A DNA stretch of 64,000 nucleotides from Lucifuga dentata (taxonomy: Eukaryota > Chordata > Actinopteri > Ophidiiformes > Bythitidae), in the NCBI GenBank assembly GCA_014773175.1, contig VXCM01000047.1, positions 310,001-374,000 on the forward strand, in the 5' to 3' direction. This document shows positions 1 through 13,070 of this stretch, piece by piece. The position numbers and the translations under genes are program-made. The notes under the pieces were generated by a model. It was given only the letters and a program-made list of their open reading frames with translations. It was not told where the DNA came from and ran no database searches. How positions within the stretch are numbered: position 1 is the first letter of the stretch; each line of letters starts with the position of its first letter.

Positions 1-1000
1 CTTCAGGTATCACATGATCTAAAGAGGAATGCAGAAATTATCAAGATTTATTGTTCCTGTTTGACTGAGCGTTTGTAAAGGCAAACAGAGAAATCATTCT
101 TTAACCTCAAGGAGGCATTTAAGCATCTTTGAAGTGGCTGTAAGACGTTTCGGGGCGGTAAACTGCCTTGTTACAGAGAGGAGCAGATGCATTACACGTT
201 GCACAGGTGAGCTGAATTTTAATGAGCACCCAGCAGCATTTCTCTGCAACCTTTTACAGACAGTAAGAAAGGAATTCATGTTGTGTTGTGTCTCGTCTCC
301 AAGTCTAAATCAAACCCCAATCGGTCATAATACCAACGACTTAATGAATCGCAGTGAACATGAACCCATTATAGGTTATATGAGGCTTTTGACTAACATG
401 GCCACACTGGTAAAAGGCTCCTGTTGTGACTGTAAACAAAGTCTCTAATTCTCTATAATGGTTCTATGGGTCCAATGCTCTGGGAGATGCAATGGCCAGT
501 CTCAGTAGCTTAATTATCTTTCTAATTTGTATTAGCACTGGCTATCCTCTCAGGGATAATTATGTATCTTGTGTGTGAGCGAGGCTTAATGAGGTTAACT
601 TAAGTCTTTACATGGAATAAGAGTTCAGTCACCTTATAGAAGGAAAAAAAAATCTCTGCTGATTTCTTGGCTTCAGGATGTTTTTCTCCTATGGATGACG
701 GCCATAAATAAGAGTCTTGCGAATCCCAGTGGAGGGCAGAGGTGCAGTCTCAGTGACTGCCAGGGAACTTGTTCTCCATTGTAGCACCATTCGGTAAGAG
801 AGATTGACACCATTTACACTTACAGCTGTTTGGTGCATCATAGGTAGATCGGATGCGTTCTTGCATTTCAGACTACCTCTAGTAAATGCATCCGTCTCTC
901 TACCTCTCAGTCTGCATCTCTGTCATCTTCACTTCTCCCAAGGAGAACCACGTACACCAGTAACTGCTTTGTGGAAGTAATAAAACTGTAGAACATGCAT

Positions 1001-1110
1001 AGGTGGGCACTGTTACTCAAAAAAGTAACTTCGTTACCCATTAGACCATTACTCTGTCACAAAAAATAACGGAAGTTATCGTTACTCCGTTACTCCGCTA
1101 CTTTTATTAA
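1001..1110. repeat. Dispersed 'gttactcgttactc' type repeat fragment
   Basis: The segment is built from repeated GTAAC/GTTAC words (AAAAAGTAACTTCGTTACCC, then GTTACTCCGTTACTCCGCTAC). This style is familiar from high-copy teleost interspersed repeats. I cannot assign the class, and see no target-site duplication. Confidence 0.45.
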
Positions 1111-1435
1111 ATAAAGTCAAAAAACACATATTTTTTATTATACAAAGGGACGAAAGAAAAAAAAAGAAGCCCTTAAAAAGGTTCAGAACAAAGCTTATAA
1201 ATGGAGCTTTTTGTCCCATCTGCTTACCAGGTGAGGGGAAATTTGTATCTAACAATATTTGTAGGTGCATTACTGTAAAGCAGCATCATTGATTAATCAG
1301 CTCTTGTTCTTCTTCATATTCTTCTTCTTCTATCTTTTCATAGCTTTTTGGCAGTTTTAGGTGCATTACCACCATGGATTGGATCCAAATTTGCATGTTG
1401 AACCAGACACTTGATTTTCTGTCTGGGGTGGAACG

Positions 1436-1735
1436 TCGGCTTAGTGGGTAGCACTGTCACCACACCACTTTCTGTGTGTCTGTCATATTTTCTCTGCATG
1501 GTTTCCTCCTGGTGTTCCGGTTTCCTCCCAAAGACAATCAGATTATGTGAATTGGAAGCTCTAAATCGCTTGTAGGTGTGAATGCAGGTGTGAATGAGTT
1601 TGTGTGTGTTAGCCCTGTGATAAACTAGCGACCTGTCCGGTACTCTGCCTCTCGCCCAATCAATGCTGGGATAGACTCCAGTTCCCGCCCAAGACCCTGC
1701 ACAGGATAAGTGGTAAAAAGAAATGGATGGATTTC
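1436..1735 (+). repeat. High-copy teleost interspersed repeat ending in AAATGGATGGA
   Basis: The order of landmarks is typical of a very common fish repeat: a GTGGGTAGCACTGTCACC start, GGTTTCCTCC and CCGGTTTCCTCCCA blocks, AGCGACCTGTCCGG, CTGGGATAGACTCCAG, and a terminal AAATGGATGGA. Further fragments occur at about 54520-54700 (opposite strand) and 57738-58210. I do not assign a class with confidence. Confidence 0.7.
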
Positions 1736-2636
1736 ATATCTGGCTAACAGAAACATCTATCTAACTCAATACACACGTGAAATGATGAGCATACTACATG
1801 AATGAAGTCTTGGCTATCGGCCTTACTGGTTCTAGTTGAAGGACATTTGGTTCAAACAGCTAAGGGTTACTCCACAACAGCCAAACCATGCAATACTGAC
1901 GTGCTGCAGATAAAATCAAAGAATGTTGCTATCACATTATTGTCGCTTACTATCAATCACCGCGTTGCCTCCATTCCCCCTCCAGTGACATTTTCTAGAA
2001 ATCTCCTCTCTTCTACCAGGCGAAACTTGCCGTGCACTGAAGTGAATCATGTTTAGCAGGTATTGATAAGGGCTGATAAAAGCTCTAGCTGTGCCTCTTG
2101 ATAGCATCTGAATTCCCAAAGTCTTGTGATAATGTAGTGCTTCTCTCTCTCGGTTCTTACATGAAATACTGCAGTACAAAAGACTACATATTTTCTTGTA
2201 TGACTGAGTATAATCCACAGCTAAAGATCCCTCATTTATTTGCTGCACCCCTCCCACTTGCTTGCTCAATACCTAGCTGGTTTTACTGCAGGTTAGGAAG
2301 GGGAAACCATCTTATCTGTGACTGGGGGGATTTATTAGTGCAAAAAAGATAATTGCTATTCATAGGCCACTGGGGGCTGATTTACAACCACTAATATTTA
2401 GGATTCCTAGAGCCGTTTTTCAGCTTTTTATCTCCAGCCCTGCCTGCAGCGCTGAGAGGAGAGAGGTCATGTTAGATGATGAGGGATGGGCTGGGCAAAG
2501 CCTCCACTTTCAGCAGTTTAGCTAAAGACTAATGTGCGGGGAAGTAGCCTACATGAAATGGTCTCATCCACGTAGGTCAGCCTGGAGCTGACAAACGCCT
2601 GTTCTACTTAATAAGTAATGAGTCTGCAATTTTGCG

Positions 2637-2673
2637 TTTTTTTTTTTTTTTTTTNTTTTTTTTTTTTTTTTTT
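2637..2673. other. Poly-T run with a single-N join
   Basis: A homopolymer T run is interrupted by one N at 2655. It belongs to a window-wide set of single Ns and probably marks an unresolved homopolymer join rather than a real base. Confidence 0.85.
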
Positions 2674-3075
2674 CCCTGTTAGCAACAAAGAGTGGAAAAT
2701 ACATTTTTGTTTATAGTCAAATATTCAGAATAATCAACAAATTCACCAGAGACTAGCAGTGAACATGACATTAAAATCCCCCTCATTTTTTTTTTTTAAC
2801 AACCCCCTATTTTCCTTCTCACTTTTGCTAACAAAACTGGTTTGTGAGTTTGCAGTGAAAACATGACATTATAGCTATTTTAAACTAATGGTTAGATCCC
2901 GTGTGTGTGTCCGTGGGAGTGCGGTACATTGTCCTCATGAAGGTCATGGCTTGGTTATGCTGATTATATTACCTGAAACACAGGTAGCATTTTTCAGCCT
3001 GGGAAGGGTGGTTGCAGGCGAAACAGGAAATGAAGAGTCTTAGGACTGTCTGTTTGCACTGATCCTCGAGCTAAA

Positions 3076-3172
3076 CAGGGGGCAGTGAGGCTTCAGCCGC
3101 AGCATCAGATGTGAGGTCACGGGTTCAAAGCCCAGGTGTTGTGCCTTGCAGCAGGACACTTCCAGTCTAAAC
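3076..3172 (+). repeat. tRNA-derived SINE-like fragment
   Basis: A GGCAGTGAGG block is followed by the B-box-like GGGTTCAAAGCCC and then CAGGTGTTGTGCCTTGCAG and AGGACACTTCC. This is the usual layout of a fish tRNA-derived SINE head. No poly-A tail or flanking duplication was identified, so it is probably a 5' fragment. Confidence 0.5.
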
Positions 3173-3474
3173 AGTGTAAATGGTTTTATAGAATGTGGAG
3201 GTTAACCAAAGATGACAGAGGTCCACCTCATAAGAAATTATTTCCATTGTATCTATGAAAGACATCATGTGGTAATTGCCAAGTGTGTTATTAAAGATAA
3301 TAATTGGCTGTAAATCTACTCTTTGCACACAAACTGTAAATTTTTAGCTGTAATTAAAAAAAAAAAAAGATAAATTCAATATAAACAAGCACAAGTTCAA
3401 GAATACTTCATATTTGACTTATTGATTGTACTGCTGTTTTGCCATATTTTGGTAAGCATATTACCTGTGTCTGT

Positions 3475-3800
3475 TGGATAGTTTGTTTCCTCCAAAAGTT
3501 ATAAATTATTTTGATGAAACTTAATGAAGAGTGGGGCATAGCCTGGGATAGATCCTATTCAGTTTTTGTGCTGATGGCAATCCTGAGGCAGATCTGGAAA
3601 ATTTGTTTTTTTTTTTTTCAGATTTGTTAACATTGTGAGCTAGGGCATTTAAAAAATATATTCTAGTCAATTCCTTCAAAAGTAACACACTAATTTCACT
3701 TAAAAACAAAAAAAAATCAAACATATTTATCCCATGATAGACTATCAATATGTGCAATGTGATCCAGATCTGGATAAAGATCCAGATCCAGAATAAAATA
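3475..3800 (+). repeat. High-copy teleost repeat, copy 1
   Basis: Landmarks are GTTTGTTTCCTCCAAAAGTT, GATGAAACTTAATGAAGAG, GTGGGGCATAGCCTGGGATA and a GATCCAGATCTGG tail. The same family occurs in opposite orientation at 6330-6480. It resembles the 3' part of a non-LTR element family common in teleosts; the class is uncertain. Confidence 0.55.
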
Positions 3801-6329
3801 TATGCTTGGATAGGAAGCACATAAATGTAATTGCTATATGCAATGGCCACTAATGTGTAGCCGAGATGATGCTGATCCAGCATCATCATAAAGAGTTTTG
3901 ACATATCTTTAATAGTTACAGAGATAAATCTAAAAAAAATATTATTTTACTATGGTCATTTCTTTCTCTTTAGGCCAGTATATTGTTAGAGTGAGACACA
4001 TGCTGTCTAGACTTGTTCGGTCTTGGTGGAGGTATGTGCTCTAATGATTTCTAGTTTTTAATTTGTTGTCTAAATGAAAAGAGCGTATCAGCAGAAGTAA
4101 ATTGTGATACTACAGCAGAATTAAAATGTGTGCTGCCGGAGAATCCCCAGAACATGAAGCCATTTCTTTGTGATTCCTATTTCATTTATTTAATTTCTCC
4201 ACCTTAAAGGATGTCACTTTGTCTGAAAATGTATTCATCCTGCATATCCGGCTGTTAATAATGCTAATCTTTTTCCCAGAGCAGAAATCTCATGGAAGGA
4301 TAATCTGAGATAAATATAGTTAATTGAGGCCAGGTGAACTTTCTTTATCAGCAGCACAGTCAACCAATCTGAAGTAAATGTGATAATTAGAATGGAGATG
4401 TCTTCACCGAGAACAGAGCGTGGTCCTGTCCCTCAGCCATATTCCTCAAATTATATCTGATTTCACAACAAACAGAAATCTATAGCAAATTAGTGAGGTA
4501 ACAAACTAATATGTAACAGATGCTTAGCTTTCCTATGTGTTCCTCCAATATAATTCATTTGTGATCATGAATGGTTTTGTGTTTGTGTGACCAAGTATTG
4601 ATTAGTAAAACACACAATTTGTGATAAAATTGTACAAAAAGCGAGTATATAAACAAAATATATCTTCTTAACACCCCCCCACCCCCTTCTCTCTCTCTCT
4701 CTCTTTCAAAAAAAAAAGCTCTAAATTCAAAGTGCGTGAAAAAGCAGAGCCCTCCTCTTCCTCTTTGTGGCCTCATGGTGATGTATGAAAGGGTGCTCTC
4801 TTTGGCCATACATGCAGGCTGTGCTCCACTGAGCGCGGCCACCATTAACACCCCTGAGAAACTGCGTCCTAATTACTCATTCACCCTGACAGAATCTCCT
4901 TAATTACAAACTTCATTAGCCTGCAGGACTTTGTTTTTCTGAACAAAAGGAGGGAGCAGGGGATGGCTCGGGCCAAGGTGCAGTGGAGGCTAGGGGTAGG
5001 TGCCTTAGCACCTTATTCCTCCATGCATTTCTTTTTTTTAAAAAGGAGATGTTAAGACCTCAGTCAGAGATCTAATTAGATTCATGGTGTGAATCAGACA
5101 CCTTTTAACTAGCCTCTGGAGTCCCCCCAAAAGGACAACGAGATCCAGGGTAAGAGAGGCACAGAGAATTAAATGAACCTACTACTGCCTTTCATGTGTG
5201 AAGTGGTCTGATTTGCTGTGTCCTCACCTCCAAATACAAAATAACCTGAAGCACTTACACACCCTATTACTGTACATGTCACTTACAAACACATAGGACA
5301 GCACGTGGGGGGCAGGCGAGGTTAAAAGCTGCGACAAAATCACCTGCAGTGGCTTTGGCTTTTGTAGTAATTGCATGTTAAAGGCATGTATTTCTGATAA
5401 ATTCTGATGTTGCTGAGAAACCACGGCATCTGTACCTGTTGATGGCTGCTTATTAATCCAAAATCACCAGTCTGAGATGATGTAGAGCAATGTGCACCAT
5501 CACATATCACAGGGCTTCAAAGTCACATGCCAGTCATTTCTGCAGCTTTAGAGTTCATATGTCCACACTGCATGCAATTACATGGTAGAAAGCACTTCAG
5601 CCAGTGAGCATTACCAGCGGTTTGAGTTAGGTGAAGCGCAAATCACTTCTCAGTTGCTGCTATTGCATAATGGAGTGCTACGTATATGTCGATGGTGGAG
5701 CGCTCCCAAGCACTGCTGGTTGAACTTCAAAGTCTCTGTGCTGCCGCTGGAGAAGTAATTATTTCACCTTAAGCTTATATAAACCCTCCGCAAGAAGTTA
5801 TGTTTGTTATTAATTAGAAGGCCGCTCTCTGTAAAACTCCACTTGAGATCATTAGACAGTGTTAGTGTCCCTCTCCTTCAATGGCTAAACTCTGCAGCAC
5901 AGAGGAAGAACATGATGAGTGAATGAGAGTTGATGATTAGCAGAGATAATTTGTGTTACTTTCTCTGTGAAGGTGCTAAGATGTTCATCGGTCAATAATA
6001 GCTGTCACAGACTGAATTATACCACCAATCATTTACCACCTGTCAGGCAGAGCAAACATACTGAAACCTCCCATTGGACACACACAGTATGGTATGACAC
6101 TTTCTCTGCAAATACCACTTTATCTTTATGGTAAGATGTCAGACACAAACCACGTTTACCTATAGAGAAGAAACAACTATAATGAATAATAAATAATACA
6201 ACTTAGTTGCTTGATTTGTTGTCAGAAACTGTAGTTTTTAAATTTTACCCAGTTCTGGAACAAACTCTAGCTATTGTTAGTCTATTGAGGGAAACAGCAA
6301 AATAAACCCTATATTGCAATAAGAAAGCT

Positions 6330-6480
6330 TTTATTTGTAATTCCTGATCCGTCCCTGGATCTGGATCAGCACTAACATTTAATGGGTTCTTCCCTGGGCC
6401 ATGTCTCACCCTTCCAACAAATTTCATCAGCACTGGTTAAGAACTTTGTCAGTATTCCTGGGCAAACAAACAAACAAACC
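6330..6480 (-). repeat. High-copy teleost repeat, copy 2 (inverted relative to copy 1)
   Basis: It reads GATCCGTCCCTGGATCTGG, AATGGGTTCTTCCCTGGGCC, ATGTCTCACCCTTCCAACA and ATTTCATCAGCACTGG, and ends in an (AAAC)n run. This is the reverse-complement counterpart of the family at 3475-3800. The short tetranucleotide tail suggests RTE-like retroposition (inference). Confidence 0.55.
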
Positions 6481-6494
6481 TGGGTGAAAGCCAA

Positions 6495-6700
6495 ACTTCT
6501 TTGGTGGAGTAACTAAATACTGTACTTAAGTATAAATGTGAGATACTGGTATTTGACTTGAGTATTTCCATGTTGTAATACTTTCTACATCCACTCCTCT
6601 ACATTTCAGAGGGTAAAATTAGCTTTCTATTTCACAACATTAATCTGATGACTGTAGTTACAAGTTACTTTGCACATTAAGACGTTAAATTCAACATGTC
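6495..6700. repeat. 'tactttacttgagtatttcca' type teleost repeat
   Basis: Recognisable words are CTGTACTTAAGTATAAATG, TTGACTTGAGTATTTCCATG, CCACTCCTCTACATTTCAGA and GTTACAAGTTACTTTGCACA. These match a very abundant fish interspersed repeat by memory. The copy is degenerate and its ends are unclear. Confidence 0.55.
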
Positions 6701-9043
6701 GCTGTTGTCAGGTAAAAAAAAAAATTGTCTCTTAGCTTTGTTTTAGCTCCATTGCAGAGTGCATTTTTGAATTGTCTTTTAATTTTAGAAAAGGAGTGTG
6801 TGCCTTCAACTGATCTGAAAGCATGAAAATCCTCAAAACTGGACATTGGATATTGCATCCTTACCATGTTTCTCTTTGTTTGATGCTTTTATTTTGTAAA
6901 TGCAATTTCTAATTATTTAAATGTTTCCTTGATTGTTTTGATTTTTTTAAATAGTCTTTTTTGGGTGAAAATCTTTATATCTCCAATATTATTTCACCAC
7001 AAAATTTTCATTATTCCATTCCAAACTCTCCAAAACTAGAGCTATACATGGTTGTTTACACTCTCAGATGAAAAATTGTATCTCACATTTTGGGAATTTT
7101 AATTTAATATTCAGACAGTGATCATTGTTCACAATGAGAAATTTTACTGCCGTTACTTATTTTTGAATACAGAATTTGGCATGAATTTGGCATAATATTT
7201 AGATTTAACTAAAAGTTACTACTATTCCTTATCTTAGCTTCTCTAATTTACCAAGCTGATATTCTTCCTTTTTTTTCTTTCTTTCTCTCTATTACTTCCA
7301 GTTTACACACTGTTTATCCAACTTGTAATTTACCCCTGCTGGGTTTCCAGCTTTCCATCCTCAGGTTAATGACAGTAACCACTCTTAGTGAGGTGTTTAT
7401 GCTCTGTGTACAGTCAAAATGTTTGTTCCCACAATCCTGGACACCCAATGACATGAATCAAGCCCACAGACTTATTTGGTAATACATGATGAACAGCCTT
7501 TTTCCACTAAGCAGCACAGAGAATGCTAAGATTCCCACTACCTACCCACAAATGCGTATATACACTCATGCACACACACACATTAGAAACACACACACAC
7601 ACCACCCCCGTGGAAAATACTGTTTGTGAATATTAGTCACGTTAAAACCAACTTAAAGGCTGTTTTGTGTGGGGGGAGGATGGTATTATGACATGACTGA
7701 CCAGAGAGTTGGCACAGCTTTGTTGTGATGCCACAAATAACTGAAAGGTTCCATGAAAAGCTAATGAGAGCTGGCATAAGAGACGGATCGGCATTTATGC
7801 AAACAATGAAGCTGAAACTTCATATGTTAGCATAATAAATCCCTGCTTATGTGTGATAAATTCTGTCTGTTGGAAATGAGGTGTCGCAAAGCATTGTGGC
7901 CGTAGTTTTGGGTTATTGTGTTAGTATGTAATATTTCATTTTTAACATCATCTCTTTGTGTTTTTTCTCAGACTTGACATAGCGAGTTTGCCATATTTTC
8001 TATTAAGCCAAAAGTTTTCTATTAAAAAAAAAAAAAAAAACTTGTTTTCTCAGTATTACCAATCCCTCGTTGATTTTCGCTACTGTTCTTGTCGTTACTG
8101 TTTCTCAATCGAGTCTCATTTTTTTGGTCATAGAAAAGTGGAAAGGGAGAAATAGCACCCTCTAGTGGCATATTTTGTCACCATCTGCTGTTCAAGTGTT
8201 TTGACAACATGCAAATTGTCCACTTGTGGAATTTATACCGTTGTTTTAGATTTGTTAAGAGGATTTTTGTGAAAATTGGGTTAGAAATTACACAAAAAAT
8301 ATATTGTTGCAACAAAATAGAATATGTTAACAAAATCTGATTGAACCATTGTTAGGTTTGGTTTAATACCTGGAAAACTACATTTGAGAAAAGTTGCTTT
8401 TCAGAGCAACTTTATGTCAAACAACCAAATATCCAATCATAGCCATAGCCACTAATATAAGTAATAAACACACATTTTTTTTCCCCTCAGTTTCCTATAA
8501 AATAATAATTTATCATAAACACTACAAAAAACAAACTGCATATGAGGCTACCTAATGGCACTTCATTACAAATCTAAACTTAGACTTGAAATAATATCTC
8601 CCGCAGGCTCTCATGTTGAAAAACTCGATACACCGTTAACAATCCAAGAGCACAAGCTCCTGTCCAAAAAGTCCACCACTATTATTTTGCTGTTTCATTT
8701 TCCAGACACGAAGCACTCAACTGCCAATAGACTCAGCCCACAGTAACTTGATAGTTCATGTTTTGGGGCAGATTTGTCTCCCTCCCAGCTACCAAGAGGG
8801 GGAGACACAGCAAAGTCAGGCGGGTGCAAAGCAGGGACAGCAGAACAGGTGCCCATAATTTCACCTGTCTGTTCAGTAACCCATATACTACAGACTATAT
8901 TACGTTTCACCTCTAATTGTAGCCACGTTTAGAACACTTTTGTAGAGATGAAAAGGAACAGAAGAGAACTGGGCTAAGTTTTACATTTTAAAGCACTAGA
9001 TGTGAGCTAATATCATTGGATGTGATCATATCCTGACATGGAG

Positions 9044-9166
9044 CAACAACAAAAAAAAAAACCTGGCCAGCTGAACGAGGAGCCTTCATGTGGGTTGGAT
9101 TAACNCAACAACAAAAAAAAAAACCTGGCCAGCTGAACGAGGAGCCTTCATGTGGGTTGGATTAAC
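9044..9166. other. Artefactual 61-bp direct repeat around a single N
   Basis: Positions 9044-9104 and 9106-9166 are identical and separated by one N at 9105. This is the signature of two overlapping contig ends joined without merging. The true sequence most likely has one copy. Confidence 0.9.
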
Positions 9167-10309
9167 ATGGATGGTGTTGTATGGATTCTGAATGTACCAA
9201 AGTAGATTCCCCTCCACAACCTGCTGAACCCTGTTAGCCTGCAGCAGGTAAAAGCAAGAGCTCATAAATTCTGTGGTATTACTTCCCGCTGGATGTGTCA
9301 TGACGCTCTTCAGCAAACAGATACCGCCATATCAGGGCTGATGAAGTGGGAGGGGACTTGCAGGTCAACAGACACAAAATAGTTCAGCAGGCACATGTGA
9401 TATATTTAGTGAGGCCATTGTTTGTTTTATTTAGGGAGCGAATTGAGGATTTTCCAAACTGCAGGGCCCCTGAGGTATTTTATCAGGTGTACAGTCCACC
9501 ATATGTTACACATTAGTGCGCTGAGGGGAATGCTGGTTGCAGATATAACCTATAAAATGTTTGGAGTTTGAAACTTCACAGGACGGGGGAGTGGGGGGTA
9601 GACGTTTGCTCTCTGAACATGTGGGAAACAAGCCACTTATATGCAAATGAAACAGCATCACATTACGCCCCGAATTCCTCCCTCATTAAAGAAAATAAAC
9701 CTTTGGAATCTGCAGCAGGCCAAAAGAATATTAATAGAGTTTGTCTGCTTTTAAAAAAGATGTTACCGCTGGACTTTATTAAAATGAGAGGCGAAAAAAA
9801 GAACAGCTAATAAATCCCATAGATGCCGTGAGGCCTCCCAGCCTGAGCCCTGCCTGTGCAGCGTGGTACGGCCTGGACGTGGTGAGTTCAGGCAGATGCT
9901 GGAGGTGTCTGCTGACTGTGCGGGGGCCAGAGAAGCCAAAGAGGCTGACAGAAGGAGAAAGAGACATCTGTGCAGGTGGAAAAAGTTTAGTGTTTCTGAA
10001 TCCCAGCTCAGAGAAGCTCAGGATGAATATTTCATCAAGAAAAGCCTATTTGTCACTGTGGATCTGTGACATCTCTTAGTCATATGTTGTCTGTGTGACA
10101 AGGGCTCAGGGTGATCATGGAGCCGGAGCCGAGGAAGTGAAACTCTACATGGGTCTGTTAGAGCAGCTTGTTACATCACTCTAGGCTCCATTAATCTGTT
10201 AACAATAACATTTTGGTGCCAGGCTCTAAGTTTGTGTCTACAAACTGCAACCCTGGTCACAATTAATTAATTTTAATGGTAAAAAAAAAGGACACTATAG
10301 GCTACTGTA

Positions 10310-10310
<1 letters not shown>

Positions 10311-10387
<77 letters not shown>

Positions 10388-10430
10388 GTCTATGTATTTA
10401 TCTATCTATCATCTGTCTGTCTGTCTGTCT
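10311..10430. repeat. Compound tetranucleotide microsatellite (GTCT)n(ATCT)n(GTCT)n
   Basis: A TGTC block switches to a long TATC block and returns to TGTC with a few interruptions. It should be length-polymorphic. No gene is nearby except emx2, 4.4 kb away. Confidence 0.95.
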
Positions 10431-11791
10431 ATTAGGAAATTAGGAAAATAAATTGACAACCTAGCCAGTACACTTTAAGTGTTACATTAATATGCAGAAA
10501 TAGAAATAAATAAATAAATAAATGCAACTTTACAAGAAGCAATAAGTAGCAGTTGAAGCCTCATGCTTTCTGTTGAAAATGCTGTGTGACACAAAAATAA
10601 CCCAGACTACTTTGATTTTTCACTTCTGGTAATTTTCCAGTTTTTACAGCATTTACAAGAAATACATTAAATACCTGCCTAAATAAGATTTTAGGCTTTA
10701 ACATAAACGACCCAATTTATGCCAATTGAAACAAACCAATAGGCACGCATGCGTGCCTATGCATAAAAGGTTCAGTTCGGTTTCGACTAATTAGACACTC
10801 ATCTACTTTAAAATCCATGTATGTTAAAAAAAAAAAAAAAAAAAAATCTCCTAAATGGAAAAAGAAAATAGGTCTAAAATTAATTTTGCGTCTGCGCAGT
10901 TCCAGTAAAAAGTCGCTGGACTAGTTAAAGTCAATAAGTGCTGACAGGAGCCGATGGCAATTAGAAAATTGCTGCGTTTGGAAAACATAATCATCTTCTC
11001 GCATCATGGCTGCAAACGCCCCTCCCTCATTATTAATAATAAAGACAGAAACTGAATCCGAGGCAGCAATGTTTAATTTATTATTATGTAAGCTATTTGA
11101 AGGGTGATTGTATGGTAATTGCTCATTAGTGTTGTATATTTATCGCTGCACCTTATGTCAAGGCCAAGAGAATTGTGTAGGGTTCATTCTCTCGTTTCAA
11201 GGATCAATTTCAGAGGCAATTTGTGAAACAGGACAGATCAAGTTTGTCCTGCATGACGTGGTTTTGTAACAGGGTCCAGGTTAAAGCGCCAACTCAAAAA
11301 CATTTTTTAACCTCTAGATGCGTTTTGGCTACAAAATAAAAGGAGAACGGCCTCTGAGGCCGCACAGTTCCACATGGCGTCCACAGCTCCATCCACAGAC
11401 ATTCTGCTGACAAACTATCCGTAGCATCTTTGTCCAAACGCCACTTCTCCCAACTGAAAAGATTTCAACACGATCAATAATTGACTTTAAACACTACAGA
11501 GCCTGTCCTTTAGCTGTTCCTTCCTGAGCCACCATTCACATTAGTGGTGTCAGCGGACGTAATTATACCTACTAATTGCAGATTAGAGGTTTTGGGTCAG
11601 TGGGGTCACTTGATAGGACCGACTACTCATTTCAATGACGGATAATCATTTCACGTTGCAGACTAAATGTTTAATGCAATGAGGCTTTTGTCCAAAATGT
11701 CTAAACTGACTTAGTCCTTAATATCTACAGTGATCAGATCATTTTATGCTTTGGGTTTGGTCAATAATGACTCCAGCAGCTCTGATGATTT

Positions 11792-11843
11792 ATGATTTTT
11801 GGCCCCTGAACGCAGCTCCGCTGCGTTCAGGGGCCAAAATCAT
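11792..11843. repeat. Near-perfect inverted repeat, 23-bp arms, 5-nt spacer
   Basis: The left arm 11792-11815 and right arm 11821-11843 pair completely apart from one extra T in the left arm. The core is GGCCCCTGAACGCAG / CTGCGTTCAGGGGCC. The GC-rich stem stands out from AT-rich surroundings. It could fold as a stable hairpin in DNA or RNA. It may be a short template-switch product, a fold-back cloning/assembly error or a small RNA precursor; the sequence alone does not decide. Confidence 0.9.
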
Positions 11844-12160
11844 CTTAATTATCTTAAGTTTAGATAAGCGGGTCACCAAAGGTCCCCTACCCTGGCCCTT
11901 AACGCACAGCATGACCGCCTGGAAGAAGAATCTGATATGCGAGGAGCCGCTTCACACCATTACACACACCAACCTGGACACACCATTTTAATTTTGTCCA
12001 AACCAATTATATTCATATCAAATTGCGCTTGATCATCCCCCTGATAGCGTTTTCATCCGAGATCATACGTTGATTTTTTTTTTTTAAGTCCGTAAGATTA
12101 ACATATTACTCAAGCTGTATACATGGTTTGCACAACATTTGAGCAAAATTTAATTAGACC

Positions 12161-12197
<37 letters not shown>

Positions 12198-12199
12198 TT
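12161..12199. repeat. (ATT)n microsatellite
   Basis: A perfect trinucleotide ATT tract of about 12 units. Similar tracts occur at 19594-19622 and 30467-30505. Confidence 0.95.
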
Positions 12200-13069
12200 A
12201 TTTTACATAATTTAGACTCAGTTGGCGTAACAGAAAAACGTATTTAAAGATGAATATATTTCCAAAATTTGCGTTTTAATTCCAAATTTAATGATTAAAT
12301 AACTGCTTTCAAAATAACAAATCATGCATTTAAAATTTAATTTAAGCAATTTGATTTTTTGGTAAATTGTGCTTTAAATATGGGGGAAAATGTTTTCGTT
12401 TTTTTTTCACTGACACCAAAATTGTAAAATTCTTATGGTCACACAAATATTGTTATTTCACAGATTTAGCTACAGCTGAAATTAAATGCGCGCAAAAAAC
12501 ATGGATGAAATGAGCCTGAGCCCTAATGAGAGGCGGTTCTGTCTCCTGTGTGTCCATAAAGGCGCACAGAGGGGGAGAGAGTGCGCCAAATTTGTTTGCG
12601 GCGGATCAAGGCTCACCGCCTCCACTGCACTTTCTTTATCTTAATTCCAACTTGAAAAGATATAATTATCTAGTTTGAACAGGACTGCTATCAAATCCTT
12701 CTTTATAGGCAGGATAGGGAAAAGCTCGAGTGGATTGTGAGGCTCTGAGCCGCTCGGTGTTGCCCGAGATAGGAGTAATGAAGTTGTGGAGTCCGGAGAT
12801 ACAAAGGGCATTAACCTCATTAGCATGAAACCTTTTCTTCTACTTATTGTGGGACCCTTTCAGTCCTCTAATCCCCCCTATTTCAAAGCTGGGTTTGTAA
12901 TAAAGCTTTTAGGTTTTTTTTTTCTTTCTAAAGCTAATGGTATTCTCTAAAGATTTTTATTGCTGTTATAATCTATGGGCCGATTAAGAATTCCCTATAT
13001 AGTTTTAGGCTATGCCATGCCCCCCATCCACCTCCAAAACACACAAAAAAGCTTTTTTTTTTTTTTTTT

Positions 13070-13070
13070 N
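13070..13070. other. Single N inside a poly-T run
   Basis: An N sits in a T homopolymer of about 55 nt (13033-13087). Other single Ns in homopolymers are at 17371, 21186, 23854, 44282, 49298, 52065 and 61506. They probably mark joins at low-complexity contig ends. Confidence 0.85.

Noticed and set aside
4675..4720. C-tract plus (CT)n as a possible polypyrimidine splice or promoter element
   Set aside because: It lies in gene-free sequence with no exon nearby and looks like ordinary low-complexity DNA.
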